NCBI RefSeq assembly: GCF_002938435.1
Contig: NZ_POQT01000014.1
Span: 37,231-101,230, forward strand
Direction: 5' to 3'
DNA: 64,000 nucleotides
Source of the DNA: Blastococcus saxobsidens
GTDB taxonomy: Bacteria > Actinomycetota > Actinomycetes > Mycobacteriales > Geodermatophilaceae
Shown: positions 15,925-25,613 of the stretch, piece after piece
Layout: each line of letters opens with the position of its first letter
Numbering within the stretch: position 1 is the stretch's first letter
Translations under genes and position numbers: made by a program
Notes under the pieces: generated by a model
What the model was told of the DNA's origin: nothing
What the model saw: only the letters and a program-made list of their open reading frames with translations
The model's database searches: none

Positions 15925-16338
15925 GTGCTCACCTCGGACGATGCCCTGCGGCTGTGTGCCGCCGCCTGCCGGTCCGCCACCGACCTCGGGGTGCCGATGT
16001 CCATCGCGGTGATGGATCCCGGAGGGCACCTGATCGCGCTGGTGCGCATGGATGGCGCCCCGTGGATCAGCGCCGACGTCGCGCAGGGGAAAGCGTGGAC
16101 CTCCGCCGCGTACGGGGTCCCGAGCGCGGCGCAGAAGGAGAAGATGATGCCCATGCCGGCTTTCGCCGCGGCCATCACGACCGTGACCGGCGGGCGGTTC
16201 ACCCCCCAGACCGGTGCCGTCCCCGTGTACCGGGGCAGGACACTGCTCGGCGCCGTCGGCGCCAGTGGGGGCACCGGCGACCAGGACGAGGCGGTGTGCG
16301 CCGCGGCGGTGCAGGCCGCCGGGTTCGCCACCGCCTGA
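15925..16338 (+). CDS. glcG: GlcG/HbpS family protein
   Basis: A 137-residue protein of the GlcG/HbpS (DUF336) family. It has the pattern AVMDPGGHLIALVRMDGAPWIS near residue 28 and YRGRTLLGAVGASGGTGDQDEAVC near the end. In Escherichia coli glcG lies in the glycolate operon; related proteins bind heme or cobalamin-like ligands, but GlcG itself has no settled function. The start is a GTG. The position, just before the IclR regulator and malate synthase, supports the glycolate link. Confidence 0.8.
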   Translation: MLTSDDALRLCAAACRSATDLGVPMSIAVMDPGGHLIALVRMDGAPWISADVAQGKAWTSAAYGVPSAAQKEKMMPMPAFAAAITTVTGGRFTPQTGAVPVYRGRTLLGAVGASGGTGDQDEAVCAAAVQAAGFATA

Positions 16339-16399
16339 GCGTCCGCACCGGGGCCTCCCCGGCCGGCGTGGGGCGGCGGGCGACGGGGACGGTGCCACA

Positions 16400-17194
16400 A
16401 TGGGTGCCGTGGCGGAGGGTCCGTCCGGCACCGTGCAGTCGGTCAACCGGGCGTTGTTGCTGCTCGAACTCCTCGCGCAGGGCGGGGGTCGGCTGCCCGT
16501 GTCCGAACTCGCCCAGCGCAGTGGCCTGTCGTTGGGCACCGCCCACCGGCTGTTGGCGACCCTCGCCGCGCGTGGCTACGTGCGCCAGGACCACGACCGC
16601 CGGTACGCGCTGGGAGCGGCGCTGCTCCCGCTGGGAGATGCCACCCGGCGGCTGCTCAGCAGTTGGGCGCTGCCGTTCCTGTCCGAGCTGGCGCAGGACT
16701 GCGGCGAGACGGTCAATCTCGCCGTCCTCGAGGACGACCACGTCGTCTACGTCGCGCAGGCGCCGGGGCGCCATCGGATGCGGATGTTCACCCAGGTGGG
16801 CCGCCGGGTGCTCCCGCACAGCACCGCCGTGGGCAAGGTGCTGCTCGCCTGGCACGAGGAGGATCAGCTCGGCCGGGTGATCTTCCGGCTGGGGATGCCG
16901 CGGCACACCTCGCACACCCTGACCAGCCTGGGGGCCTTCCGGGCGGAGCTGGCGGCGGTCCGGGAGCGAGGTTGGGCCGTCGACGACGAGGAGCAGGAGC
17001 TGGGCGTGCGATGCCTGGCGGTGCCGGTCGGTCCGGGCGCTGACGCAGTTGCGGCGCTGTCGGTGTCGGCTCCCGCCAGTCGCCTGGACCACGGCCAGCC
17101 CGAGGTCGTGCAGGCGCTCCACCGGACCGCCGATCAGCTCGCCCGCGCCTGGCTGCGGCACACGCCGGGCGGAGGCCGGCGGGTTTCCGAGTAG
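16400..17194 (+). CDS. IclR-family regulator of the glycolate/malate synthase genes
   Basis: A 264-residue IclR-type regulator. The N-terminal winged helix is SVNRALLLLELLAQGGGRLPVSELAQRSGLSLGTAHRLLATL (residues 13-54). A C-terminal effector domain includes RVLPHSTAVGKVLLAW and GVRCLAVPVG. IclR proteins of this kind sense glyoxylate, allantoin or similar acids. Dyads TTTCCG-N5-CGGAAA and TTCCGGAA right at its stop and before malate synthase fit the IclR operator style. Regulation of aceB-glcDEF-lldP is inferred. Confidence 0.85.
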   Translation: MGAVAEGPSGTVQSVNRALLLLELLAQGGGRLPVSELAQRSGLSLGTAHRLLATLAARGYVRQDHDRRYALGAALLPLGDATRRLLSSWALPFLSELAQDCGETVNLAVLEDDHVVYVAQAPGRHRMRMFTQVGRRVLPHSTAVGKVLLAWHEEDQLGRVIFRLGMPRHTSHTLTSLGAFRAELAAVRERGWAVDDEEQELGVRCLAVPVGPGADAVAALSVSAPASRLDHGQPEVVQALHRTADQLARAWLRHTPGGGRRVSE

Positions 17195-17213
17195 CGGAAA
17201 GGGTTTTCCGGAA
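17184..17213 (+). promoter_or_regulatory. putative IclR operators before malate synthase
   Basis: TTTCCG-AGTAG-CGGAAA (17184-17200) overlaps the stop codon of the IclR gene, and TTCCGGAA (17206-17213) follows six bases later. Both share the TTCCG/CGGAA half-site. They lie about 100 bases before the malate synthase start, where a promoter for the glc genes would be expected. Confidence 0.55.
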
Positions 17214-17309
17214 GGGATGGCGCGGGCGCCGGGCGGTGCATCAGAGTGCGTCCACCGCCCATGCACTCGGCGCTGGTACCGCCGCCGTAGCAACCGAGGA
17301 GAACCTCCC

Positions 17310-18920
17310 ATGAGCAGTGCCCCCCACGTCCCTGGCGTCGAGGTCCGGGGGGAGTGGCGCGACGGCTACGAGCAGGTGCTGACGACCGAGTCGCTGGAGC
17401 TGATCGCCCGGCTGCACCGCGAGTTCGAGCCTCGCCGGCAGGAGCGGCTGCGGGCCCGGCAGGAGCGGCTCCGGGACCTCGCCGCCGGCGGCACGCTGGG
17501 CTTCCTGCCCGAGACCGCGCACATCCGTGCGGACGACTCGTGGCGGGTGGCCGACCCGGCACCCGGTCTGGTCGACCGCCGGGTGGAGATGACCGGCCCG
17601 ACCGACCGCAAGATGACCATCAATGCGCTGAACTCCGGCGCCAGGTGCTGGCTGGCCGACCAGGAGGACGCCAACTCCCCGCTGTGGGAGAACGTCGTCA
17701 ACGGGCCGCTGAACCTGATGGACTCCATCGACGGCACGCTCCAGTTCACCAGCCCCGAGGGCAAGGAGTACCGCGTCCGCGACGACGTCCAGCTGCCCAC
17801 GATCATCGTCCGCCCGCGCGGCTGGCACCTGCCCGAGAAGCACATCACCGTCGACGGCGAGCAGACCTCCGGCAGCCTGGTCGACTTCGCGCTCTACCTG
17901 GCCAGCTGCGGGCGGAAGCAGGTCGACCGCGGCCAGGGGCCCTACTTCTACCTGCCGAAGATGGAGAGCCACCTCGAGGCGCGGCTGTGGAACGACGTGT
18001 TCGTCCTGGCTCAGGAGCACCTCGGCATCCCGCGTGGCACCATCCGCGCCACTTGCCTGATCGAGACCTATCCCGCGGCGTTCGAGATGGAGGAGATCCT
18101 CTTCGAGCTCCGCGAGCACTCCGCCGGGCTGAACGCCGGCCGCTGGGACTACATGTTCAGCGTCATCAAGACCTTCCGGACCCGGGGCGGGGACTTCACT
18201 CTCCCCGACCGCAACTCGGTCACGATGACCGTCCCGTTCATGCGGGCCTACACCGAGCTGCTGGTGCGCACATGCCACAAGCGCGGGGCGCACGCCATCG
18301 GCGGCATGTCGGCCTTCATCCCCTCGAAGGACCCGGCGAAGAACGAGTTCGCGTTCAACAAGATCACCGAGGACAAGACCCGTGAGGCCAACGACGGCTT
18401 CGACGGCTCCTGGGTCGCCCACCCCGGCATGGTCGCGACCGCGATGGACGTGTTCGACAAGGTCCTCGGCGACAAGCCCAACCAGCTGGACAAGAAGCGT
18501 GAGGACGTGCGGGTCGCTGCCGAGCAGCTGCTCGACGTGCGCTCCACCCCCGGGGAGGTCACCGAGGCCGGCCTGCGGGCCAACGTCAGCGTCGGCATCC
18601 AGTACCTGGAGTCCTGGCTGCGCGGCCAGGGCGCGGCCGGCATCAACGGCCTGATGGAGGATGCCGCCACGGCGGAGATCAGCCGAAGCCAGGTGTGGCA
18701 GTGGCTGCACAACGACGTGCAGCTGTCGAACGGGGAGACGGTCACCCGCGAGCTGGTCGAGCGTCTCACCGACGAGGAGATGCAGGCCATCGAGCAGGCC
18801 CGCGGCGAGGCCTTCGCCTCCGGCCGCTGGGACGACGCCCGCGCGCTGTTCCTGGAGACCGCGGTGGCCGACGAGTACCAGGACTTCCTGACCCTGCCCG
18901 CCTACGAGCGGATGCCGTGA
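17310..18920 (+). CDS. aceB: malate synthase A
   Basis: Condenses glyoxylate with acetyl-CoA to malate. The protein has 536 residues, the length of the AceB (A) class rather than the larger GlcB (G) class. Typical segments are GPTDRKMTINALNSGARCWLADQEDANSP near residue 95 (substrate loop), FYLPKMESHLEARLW near 212, ATCLIETYPAAFEMEEIL near 245 (catalytic Glu) and RNSVTMTVPFMRAY. The ATG follows CGAGGAGAACCTCCC, a strong binding site. Placed directly before glcD, it disposes of glyoxylate made by glycolate oxidase. Confidence 0.95.
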   Translation: MSSAPHVPGVEVRGEWRDGYEQVLTTESLELIARLHREFEPRRQERLRARQERLRDLAAGGTLGFLPETAHIRADDSWRVADPAPGLVDRRVEMTGPTDRKMTINALNSGARCWLADQEDANSPLWENVVNGPLNLMDSIDGTLQFTSPEGKEYRVRDDVQLPTIIVRPRGWHLPEKHITVDGEQTSGSLVDFALYLASCGRKQVDRGQGPYFYLPKMESHLEARLWNDVFVLAQEHLGIPRGTIRATCLIETYPAAFEMEEILFELREHSAGLNAGRWDYMFSVIKTFRTRGGDFTLPDRNSVTMTVPFMRAYTELLVRTCHKRGAHAIGGMSAFIPSKDPAKNEFAFNKITEDKTREANDGFDGSWVAHPGMVATAMDVFDKVLGDKPNQLDKKREDVRVAAEQLLDVRSTPGEVTEAGLRANVSVGIQYLESWLRGQGAAGINGLMEDAATAEISRSQVWQWLHNDVQLSNGETVTRELVERLTDEEMQAIEQARGEAFASGRWDDARALFLETAVADEYQDFLTLPAYERMP

Positions 18921-18924
18921 CGCC

Positions 18925-20412
18925 ATGACCGCCGTCGCCGAACCGTCGGTCTCCGACCTGACCGCCGCCCTGGCCGAACGGCTGCGGGCGACGGTCGGCA
19001 CCGAGCGGGTGCTGACCGACCGGACCCAGACCCGGACCTACGAGTGCGACGGCCTGGCAAACTTCAAGGTCACGCCGGCGATCGTCGTCCTGGCCGAGAG
19101 CCGCCAGCACGTCGTCGACACGGTGCGGCTGTGCTCGCAAGCTCGCGTCCCGTTCGTCGCCCGCGGCTCGGGCACCGGCCTGTCCGGCGGCGCGCTGCCC
19201 AGCTCGGACGGCGTCCTGCTCGTGCTGTCCCGGCTGCGCTCTCTCGGCGCGGTCGACGCCGACAACCGTCAGGTGACCGTCGAGCCGGGCGTGATCAACC
19301 TGTGGGTGACCCGGGACGCAGCACCCTACGACCTCGCCTACGCACCGGACCCGTCGTCCCAGCTGGTGTGCTCGATCGGCGGGAACGTCGCCGAGAACGC
19401 CGGCGGTGCGCACTGCCTGAAGTACGGCTTCACGGTGAACCACGTGTTGGGCGCTGAGGTGGTGCTGCCCGATGGCGAGGTCGTGCACCTGGGCGGGCGC
19501 GCTCCCGAGCACCCCGGCTACGACCTGCTGGGCGCCTTCATCGGCAGCGAGGGCACCCTCGGGGTCGCGACCGAACTGACCCTTCGGCTGATCCGCGTCC
19601 CCGAGGCGGTGCAGACGATGCTCGTCGGGTACCGGTCGGTCGAGGACGCAGCCGGCACGGTCAGCGACATCATCGGGGCCGGCATCGTGCCCGCCGCCGT
19701 GGAGATGATGGACGCCCTGGCCATCGAGGCCGCCGAGGCGGCTGTCAACTGTGGCTACCCTGCGGGCGCCGTGGCGGTGCTGGTCATCGAGCTCGACGGT
19801 CCGCAGGTCGAGGTCGAGGCCCAGTTCCGGCAGGTCGAGGAGATCGCGCAGCGGCGCAACGCCTTCGAGGTCCGGATCGCGGCCGACGACGCGGAGCGGG
19901 CGCTGATGTGGAAGGGGCGCAAGTCGGCGTTCGCCGCCGTCGGCCGGATCAGCCCCTCCTACTACGTGCAGGACGGCGTCATCCCGCGGACCAAGCTGCC
20001 CGAGGTGTTGGCCGAGATGAAGCGCATGGCCGACGCGAAAGGCCTGCGCGTGGCCAACGTGTTCCATGCCGGGGACGGCAACCTGCACCCCCTGGTGCTC
20101 TTCGACGACGCGGTGGAGGGCCAGGCCCACGAGGCGGAGGAGCTGGCCGGGGCGATCCTGGAGCTCTGCATCACCTCCGGCGGCTCCATCACCGGCGAGC
20201 ACGGGGTGGGCCAGGAGAAGCGCATGAAGATGGCCAAGCAGTTCACCCCCGAGGACCTCGACACCATGCAGCTGCTGCGCTGCGCCTTCGACCCCGACGG
20301 CATCGCCAATCCGGGCAAGGTCTTCCCGACCCCGCGGTTGTGCGGCGAGCGGCCCGGCGTCCGGAAGGGCGAGCACCCGGTGCAGGCGGCCGGGCTCGGC
20401 GAGGTCTTCTGA
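18925..20412 (+). CDS. glcD: glycolate oxidase FAD subunit GlcD
   Basis: A 495-residue FAD-linked oxidase. The PP-loop region PFVARGSGTGLSGGALPSSDGVL near residue 72 binds FAD; CSIGGNVAENAGGAHCLKYG and GSEGTLGVATELTLRLI follow. The C-terminal domain has NVFHAGDGNLHPLVLFD and the active-site histidine motif GEHGVGQEKRMKM. With GlcE and GlcF it forms a membrane-associated complex that oxidises glycolate (and often D-lactate) to the 2-oxo acid. It starts four bases after the malate synthase stop, so it is in the same transcript. Confidence 0.93.
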   Translation: MTAVAEPSVSDLTAALAERLRATVGTERVLTDRTQTRTYECDGLANFKVTPAIVVLAESRQHVVDTVRLCSQARVPFVARGSGTGLSGGALPSSDGVLLVLSRLRSLGAVDADNRQVTVEPGVINLWVTRDAAPYDLAYAPDPSSQLVCSIGGNVAENAGGAHCLKYGFTVNHVLGAEVVLPDGEVVHLGGRAPEHPGYDLLGAFIGSEGTLGVATELTLRLIRVPEAVQTMLVGYRSVEDAAGTVSDIIGAGIVPAAVEMMDALAIEAAEAAVNCGYPAGAVAVLVIELDGPQVEVEAQFRQVEEIAQRRNAFEVRIAADDAERALMWKGRKSAFAAVGRISPSYYVQDGVIPRTKLPEVLAEMKRMADAKGLRVANVFHAGDGNLHPLVLFDDAVEGQAHEAEELAGAILELCITSGGSITGEHGVGQEKRMKMAKQFTPEDLDTMQLLRCAFDPDGIANPGKVFPTPRLCGERPGVRKGEHPVQAAGLGEVF

Positions 20413-20488
20413 TGAGCGGGCGTGCGAGCTCACCAATGGGTGGAGCACCGTCGGGCACGCGGCCGACGAGCGCCAGCGAGGAGGACTC

Positions 20489-21676
20489 GTGACCGCTGCC
20501 ACCGAGATCCGCCGGGCCGGCGGTGCCGACGACGCCGTCGGTGGCGTCGTCCCGCAGGAGGTGGTCCGGCCGGCGACGGTCGATCAGGTCTCCGAGGTCC
20601 TGCGGGCCGCGGCGGCCGACGGGCGCACGGTCGTGCCGGTCGGGGGACGCAGCAAGCTGACGTGGGCCGCGCCGCCGGACTCCGCCGACCTGCTCCTGGA
20701 CCTGACGGGTCTGGACCGGATCGTCGAGCACGTGGCCGGAGACCTCACCGTCGTGGCCGAGGCCGGGGTCCGCCTTCCCGACCTGCAGGCGCGGCTGGGC
20801 GAGGCCGGCCAGCTCCTCGGCCTCGACCCGCCCGAGGACGGCGCCACGCTGGGCGGGGTGGTCAGCGCCAACGCGTCGGGGCCGCGCCGGCTGCGGTACG
20901 GCACCACCCGGGACCTGCTCATCGGCATCACCGTCGTCCTGGCCGACGGCACCGTGGCGCACGCCGGCGGCAAGGTGGTCAAGAACGTCGCCGGGTATGA
21001 CCTCGGCAAGGTGTTCACCGGGGCCCACGGGACGCTCGGCGCCGTCGCCTCCACCACCTGGCGGTTGCACCCGGTGCCGCCCGCGCGCCGGGTGGTCACC
21101 CTGGAGCTGCCTGACGTCGCGGCTGCCGGGCCGCTGTCGATCGCGCTGGCCCGCTCGACGCTGACCCCGTCGGCCGTGGAGCTGATCGGGCGCGCCGACG
21201 GCGCCGCCCGGCTGGTCGTGCTGTTCGAGTCGATCGCCGAGTCCGTCGATGCCCAGGCCGGCGCCGCCGTCGCGCTGCTCGGCGGTGGGGAGGAGTCCGA
21301 CGACGTGCCGGAGGGCTTCGGCCGGCGGCCCGGCGGTGTCGACGACGTGCTGCTGCGGCTGGCCTACGCGCCGGCGGCCCTCGCGTCGGTGGTCGGGGCG
21401 CTCCCGGCCGGTACGGCGCTGGCCGCGCACGCCGCCACCGGGGTGTCCTACGCGGCGCTCCCGGCCGACGCGGCGGTCGAGGCGCTGCCCCGGCTGCGTG
21501 CCGCCCTGGCGCCGCACGACGGGACGGCGGTGCTGCTCCGCGCGCCGGACGACGTCCGGGACCGGCTGGACCACTGGGGCCCGGCCGGCGACTCGCTGGA
21601 CCTCATGCGGCGGGTCAAGGAGAGGTTCGACCCCGAGCGGCAGATGTCGCCGGGCCGGTTCGTCGGAGGGCTGTAG
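20489..21676 (+). CDS. glcE: glycolate oxidase subunit GlcE
   Basis: A 395-residue paralogue of GlcD carrying mainly the FAD-binding half. Segments are VVPVGGRSKLTWAAPPDSADLLLDLTGL near residue 50, GVVSANASGPRRLRYGTTRDLLIG near 125 and GKVVKNVAGYDLGKVFTGAHGTLG near 158. The GTG start follows GAGGAGGACTC. The stop touches the glcF start. The 76 bases before it show no other gene. Confidence 0.92.
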   Translation: MTAATEIRRAGGADDAVGGVVPQEVVRPATVDQVSEVLRAAAADGRTVVPVGGRSKLTWAAPPDSADLLLDLTGLDRIVEHVAGDLTVVAEAGVRLPDLQARLGEAGQLLGLDPPEDGATLGGVVSANASGPRRLRYGTTRDLLIGITVVLADGTVAHAGGKVVKNVAGYDLGKVFTGAHGTLGAVASTTWRLHPVPPARRVVTLELPDVAAAGPLSIALARSTLTPSAVELIGRADGAARLVVLFESIAESVDAQAGAAVALLGGGEESDDVPEGFGRRPGGVDDVLLRLAYAPAALASVVGALPAGTALAAHAATGVSYAALPADAAVEALPRLRAALAPHDGTAVLLRAPDDVRDRLDHWGPAGDSLDLMRRVKERFDPERQMSPGRFVGGL

Positions 21677-23308
21677 ATGACCGAGATCACCCCGGGCAGC
21701 ACCGGCCACGGTGACTCGCCGCCGCCCGGTTCCCCCGGCGCCTCGGCGAACGTCAACCCGGTGCGCGACGGGCAGCGCGACCTGCCCGACGGTGCTGTCA
21801 CCGGGGCCCAGCGCGCCGCCGACCAGGCGCCGGCCGAGGTCGTCGGGGCGCGCCGTCCGCTGGACATCGGCCAGGACATCGACCTGCCCGCCGGTACCGG
21901 GGCCGCCACCGTGGGCACCCCGACCCTGCTCGGCCTGCCCATGACGCGGCAGGCGGTGCAGCCGGCCTTCGACGAGCACCACCCGCCGGACCCCGCGCTC
22001 ATCGGTGACTGCGTGCACTGCGGGTTCTGCCTGCCCACCTGCCCCACGTACGTGCTCTGGGGTGAGGAGATGGACAGCCCCCGCGGGCGCATCTACCTCA
22101 TGAAGGAGGCGCTGGAGGGTGAGCCGCTCGACGACTCGATGGTCCGCCACTTCGACCAGTGCCTGGGCTGCATGGCCTGCGTGACGGCCTGCCCGTCCGG
22201 CGTCCAGTACGACAAGCTCATCGAGGCCACCCGCCCGCAGATCGAGCGACGGTACGAGCGGTCGCGGTCGGAGAAGCTCTACCGCGACCTGATCTACAAC
22301 CTGTTCCCCTATCCGAAGCGGCTGCGCGCACTGCGCGGGCCGTTGCGCGCCTACCAGGCCAGCCGGCTCGGCAGCCTGCTCACCCGCGCAGGACTGATGC
22401 GCAAGCTCCCGGCACCCCTGCAGGCCATGGAGTCGCTCGCACCCAAGCTGGGCCCGGTGGAGCGCATTCCCGAGCGGACGCCGGCCGTGGGCGAGCGGCG
22501 GGCGGTCGTCGGGCTGCTGGCCGGCTGCGTGCAGGGCACGTTCTTCCCGGACGTGAACGCGGCGACCGTGCGGGTGCTGGCGGCCGAGGGTTGCGACGTC
22601 ATCGCGCCCAGGCGCCAGGGCTGCTGCGGCGCGCTGCCCGGGCACGGCGGGCGCGAGCAGCAGGCGCTGGACTTCGCCAAGCGGACGATCGAGACCTTCG
22701 AACAGGCCGGGGTCGACTACGTCGTCGTGAACGCGGCCGGCTGCGGCTCGAACATCAAGGAGTACGGGCACCAGCTGCGCGACGAGCCGGAGTGGGCCGA
22801 GCGCGCCGAGACGCTGGCCCGGAAGTCACGGGACATCAGCGAGTTCGTCGTCGAGATGGGGCCGGTCGCCGAACGGCACCCGCTGCCCATGACCGTGGCC
22901 TACCAGGACGCCTGCCACCTCGCCCACGCGCAGGGCATCCGTGAGGAGCCGCGCCGGCTGCTGCGCGGCATCCCCGGCGTGGAGCTCAAGGCGCTCACCG
23001 AGGCCGAGCTGTGCTGCGGCAGCGCCGGCACCTACAACATGCTGCAGCCAGAACCGGCGCGGGAGCTGGGCGAGCGCAAGGCGGCGGCCGTGCTCGCCAC
23101 CGGGGCGGACCTCATGGTGACGGCGAACCCCGGCTGCTGGATGCAGGTGGCCACGACGCTGGCCCGGATGGGGAAGCGGATGCCGGTCGCCCACACCGTC
23201 CAGGTGCTGGACGCCTCGATCCGCGGCGTCCCCGTCGAGGACGTGCTCGAACATGCACTCTCCGGGCCGGGCACCGCCCTGGCCCGACCGGCCGCACCCG
23301 CCCGCTGA
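21677..23308 (+). CDS. glcF: glycolate oxidase iron-sulfur subunit GlcF
   Basis: Passes electrons from GlcD/GlcE to the quinone pool. Two 4Fe-4S motifs are seen, CVHCGFCLPTCPTYV near residue 114 and CLGCMACVTACPSG near 165. Two CCG domains contain QGCCGALPGHGG and ELCCGSAGTY. At 543 residues it is about 100 longer than usual GlcF. The excess is an N-terminal Gly/Pro/Ala-rich, probably disordered stretch before the first cysteines. An internal ATG near 21941 would give a protein closer to normal length, so the start may be annotated too far upstream, though the ATG at 21677 follows the glcE stop directly. Confidence 0.9.
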   Translation: MTEITPGSTGHGDSPPPGSPGASANVNPVRDGQRDLPDGAVTGAQRAADQAPAEVVGARRPLDIGQDIDLPAGTGAATVGTPTLLGLPMTRQAVQPAFDEHHPPDPALIGDCVHCGFCLPTCPTYVLWGEEMDSPRGRIYLMKEALEGEPLDDSMVRHFDQCLGCMACVTACPSGVQYDKLIEATRPQIERRYERSRSEKLYRDLIYNLFPYPKRLRALRGPLRAYQASRLGSLLTRAGLMRKLPAPLQAMESLAPKLGPVERIPERTPAVGERRAVVGLLAGCVQGTFFPDVNAATVRVLAAEGCDVIAPRRQGCCGALPGHGGREQQALDFAKRTIETFEQAGVDYVVVNAAGCGSNIKEYGHQLRDEPEWAERAETLARKSRDISEFVVEMGPVAERHPLPMTVAYQDACHLAHAQGIREEPRRLLRGIPGVELKALTEAELCCGSAGTYNMLQPEPARELGERKAAAVLATGADLMVTANPGCWMQVATTLARMGKRMPVAHTVQVLDASIRGVPVEDVLEHALSGPGTALARPAAPAR

Positions 23309-23338
23309 CCAGACGGAACCCGATCGAGAGGCGTCACC

Positions 23339-25228
23339 GTGGACAACCTCGCTGTGCTCAGCTTGCTGGCCCTGGCACCGATCGCGGTGGTCGGGATCCT
23401 CCTGGCCGGGCTCCGGTGGCCGGCGAAGTGGGCGATGCCGGTCGGATTCGTCGTCGTGGTCCTGGTGGCCCTACTGGTGTGGGGCATGTCGCCGACCGCG
23501 ATCGCCGCCTCCGCCGTGCAGGGCCTCCTGGTGGCCGTGACGCTGCTCTACATCGTCTTCGGCGCCCTGCTGCTGCTCGAGACGCTGACCAAGAGCGGGG
23601 CGATGGCCACCATCCGCGCCGGGTTCACCAGCATCAGCCCGGACCGCCGGGTGCAGGCCATCATCGTCGGTTGGCTGTTCGGCAGCTTCATCGAAGGTGC
23701 CTCCGGGTTCGGTACACCGGCCGCCGTGGTGGCGCCGCTGATGCTGGCCCTGGGCTTCCCGGCGATGGCGGCGGTCATGGTCGGGCTGATCATCCAGAGC
23801 ACCCCGGTGAGCTTCGGCGCGGTCGGGACGCCGATCCTGGTGGGCGTCAGCGGTGGGCTGGGCGGGGCCGCGCCGGTCGACGAGCGGCTCTCCGTGCTGG
23901 GCCTCGACCTGCCCGCGTACCTGGAGGTCATCGGCCTGCGGGTCTCGCTCCTGCACGCCACCATCGGCACGCTCATGCCGCTGATCCTCGCCTGCATGCT
24001 CACGGGCTTCTTCGGCGAGCGTAGGCGGTTCGCCGACGGGCTGGCCATCGCCCCGTTCGCCCTGTTCGCCGCCTTCGCCATGACCGTGCCCTACGTGCTG
24101 GTGGCCTGGCTCCTCGGGCCGGAGTTCCCCTCGCTGCTGGGCGGCCTGACCGGTCTGATCATCGTGATGTTCGCGTCGAGCCGGGGCTTCCTGATGCCCA
24201 AGCAGATCTGGGATTTCCCGCCCCGCCACCGCTGGGCGAGCAACTGGATGGGCAGCCTGCACCCCGAGGACGAGAAGGACGTCGCCGAGCGCCGGATGAA
24301 CATCTGGCTCGCGTGGACGCCGTACGTCGTCGTCGCCGCCCTGCTGGTGCTGACCCGCACGGTCGACCCGCTGACCACGTTCCTGCGGGATGGCTGGCGG
24401 GTCCTCAGCGTGGAGAACATCTTCGGCGTGCAGGGCATCTCGCAGGCGCTGGAGTACCTGTACCTGCCGGGTTTCGTGTTCATCCTGACGTGCCTGATCA
24501 CCTACGGTCTGCACCGGATGAACGGGCGGCAGATCGCGGCATCGTGGAAGGTGGCGGGCAGCCAGCTCGCGGGCGCGGCGGTCGCTCTCCTGTTCGCCCT
24601 GCCGCTGGTGCGGGTGTTCATCAACTCCGGTGACACCTACAACGACTCCGGGCTGGCGTCGATGCCGCTGGTCCTGGCCGAGGGGGCCGCGGCGCTCGCC
24701 GGTGACGCCTGGCCGGCCTTCGCCCCGTGGATCGGGGCCCTCGGCGCCTTCGTGGCCGGCAGCAACACGGTCAGCAACCTGATGTTCTCGCTGTTCCAGT
24801 TCTCCACCGCCGAGCAGATCGGCGTGGCTCCGGAGACCGTCGTCGCGACCCAGGCGGTCGGCGGCGCGGCGGGCAACATGATCACCGTGCACAACATCGT
24901 CGCCGCGTCCGCCACGGTCGGCCTGGTGGGCCGGGAGGGCGACCTGATCCGGAAGACGATCCTGCCGACGATCTACTACTGCCTCATGGCCGGTGGCCTG
25001 TCGCTGGTGGCGATCTACGGCTTGGGCGCGAACGTGAGCACCCTGTGGCTGGCGCTGCTGCTGGGCGCCCTGGTCGGACTGGTCCTGGCCATGCGCCGCT
25101 CACCGGGGAAGCCCAACCCCGAACTGGTCCCCGCCGGACACGGCGACGGCAGCGGCACCCAGGGGGACCCGAGCGCGCAGGGCACGGACCTGGGTCCGGA
25201 CCCGACCGCCAAGCCCGGCGGTCGCTGA
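23339..25228 (+). CDS. L-lactate/glycolate permease, LldP/GlcA family
   Basis: A 629-residue membrane protein of the LctP family with 12 or more helices. It carries [34 protein letters not shown] near residue 110 and [20 protein letters not shown] near 475, both diagnostic. The last 50 residues are hydrophilic. GlcA and LldP both carry lactate and glycolate by proton symport. The position at the end of the glc operon favours glycolate, while the lut remnants downstream show lactate may also have been a substrate. The start is GTG with a GAGAGG site. Confidence 0.93.
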   Translation: MDNLAVLSLLALAPIAVVGILLAGLRWPAKWAMPVGFVVVVLVALLVWGMSPTAIAASAVQGLLVAVTLLYIVFGALLLLETLTKSGAMATIRAGFTSISPDRRVQAIIVGWLFGSFIEGASGFGTPAAVVAPLMLALGFPAMAAVMVGLIIQSTPVSFGAVGTPILVGVSGGLGGAAPVDERLSVLGLDLPAYLEVIGLRVSLLHATIGTLMPLILACMLTGFFGERRRFADGLAIAPFALFAAFAMTVPYVLVAWLLGPEFPSLLGGLTGLIIVMFASSRGFLMPKQIWDFPPRHRWASNWMGSLHPEDEKDVAERRMNIWLAWTPYVVVAALLVLTRTVDPLTTFLRDGWRVLSVENIFGVQGISQALEYLYLPGFVFILTCLITYGLHRMNGRQIAASWKVAGSQLAGAAVALLFALPLVRVFINSGDTYNDSGLASMPLVLAEGAAALAGDAWPAFAPWIGALGAFVAGSNTVSNLMFSLFQFSTAEQIGVAPETVVATQAVGGAAGNMITVHNIVAASATVGLVGREGDLIRKTILPTIYYCLMAGGLSLVAIYGLGANVSTLWLALLLGALVGLVLAMRRSPGKPNPELVPAGHGDGSGTQGDPSAQGTDLGPDPTAKPGGR

Positions 25229-25238
25229 GCGGCTCGAC

Positions 25239-25275
25239 GGCCGGCTGCGCGGCGACGCCCGCTGCGCAGCCGGCC
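25239..25275 (+). terminator. hairpin after the glc operon
   Basis: GGCCGGCTGCGC and GCGCAGCCGGCC form a perfect 12-base stem with a 13-base loop, ten bases after the permease stop. It sits between the operon and the convergent lut remnants, as expected for a terminator. No U-tract follows, which is common in actinobacteria. Confidence 0.7.
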
Positions 25276-25281
25276 CTTCGG

Positions 25282-25613
25282 TCACAGCTCGACGAGCACG
25301 AGCTCCAGCCGAGGAGGGCCGTGTGCACGCCCTCGACCCGCGACAACTCGATGTCGCTGGTGGCGGGCGGGCCGCTGATGAACGTCAGCGGTCGCAGGGG
25401 GACCAGCCGGGCCAGCCCCTGCGGGACGCTTCCCACCACCTGCTCGGTGCGGACCACGCAGACGTGCAGATCGGGCACGAGGATGAGGGCTCGGCGGCCC
25501 TGGTCGGCTGACGCGTCGAGGACGAGCGTGCCCGTCCCGGCGATCGCGACGGCGCATCCGGTGACGACCACCCCCGCCTGACCCAACGCCGTGACCTCCT
25601 CCCGGCGGCTCAC
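25282..25613 (-). pseudogene. lutC: decayed lutC (LUD domain) remnant
   Basis: Reading leftwards from a GTG at 25613, the sequence gives [14 protein letters not shown], then the central and C-terminal part of Lut[59 protein letters not shown]. About the first 100 residues of a normal LutC (around 215) are missing. Just after RVEGVH the frame is broken: the expected ending ([12 protein letters not shown] then stop at 25282) is found in another frame. It is therefore truncated and frameshifted. LutC normally works with LutA and LutB in lactate oxidation. Confidence 0.75.

Noticed and set aside
20243..22771. Minus-strand frame of 842 codons opposite glcD-glcE-glcF
   Set aside because: It crosses several well-supported plus-strand genes and has only low-complexity sequence.
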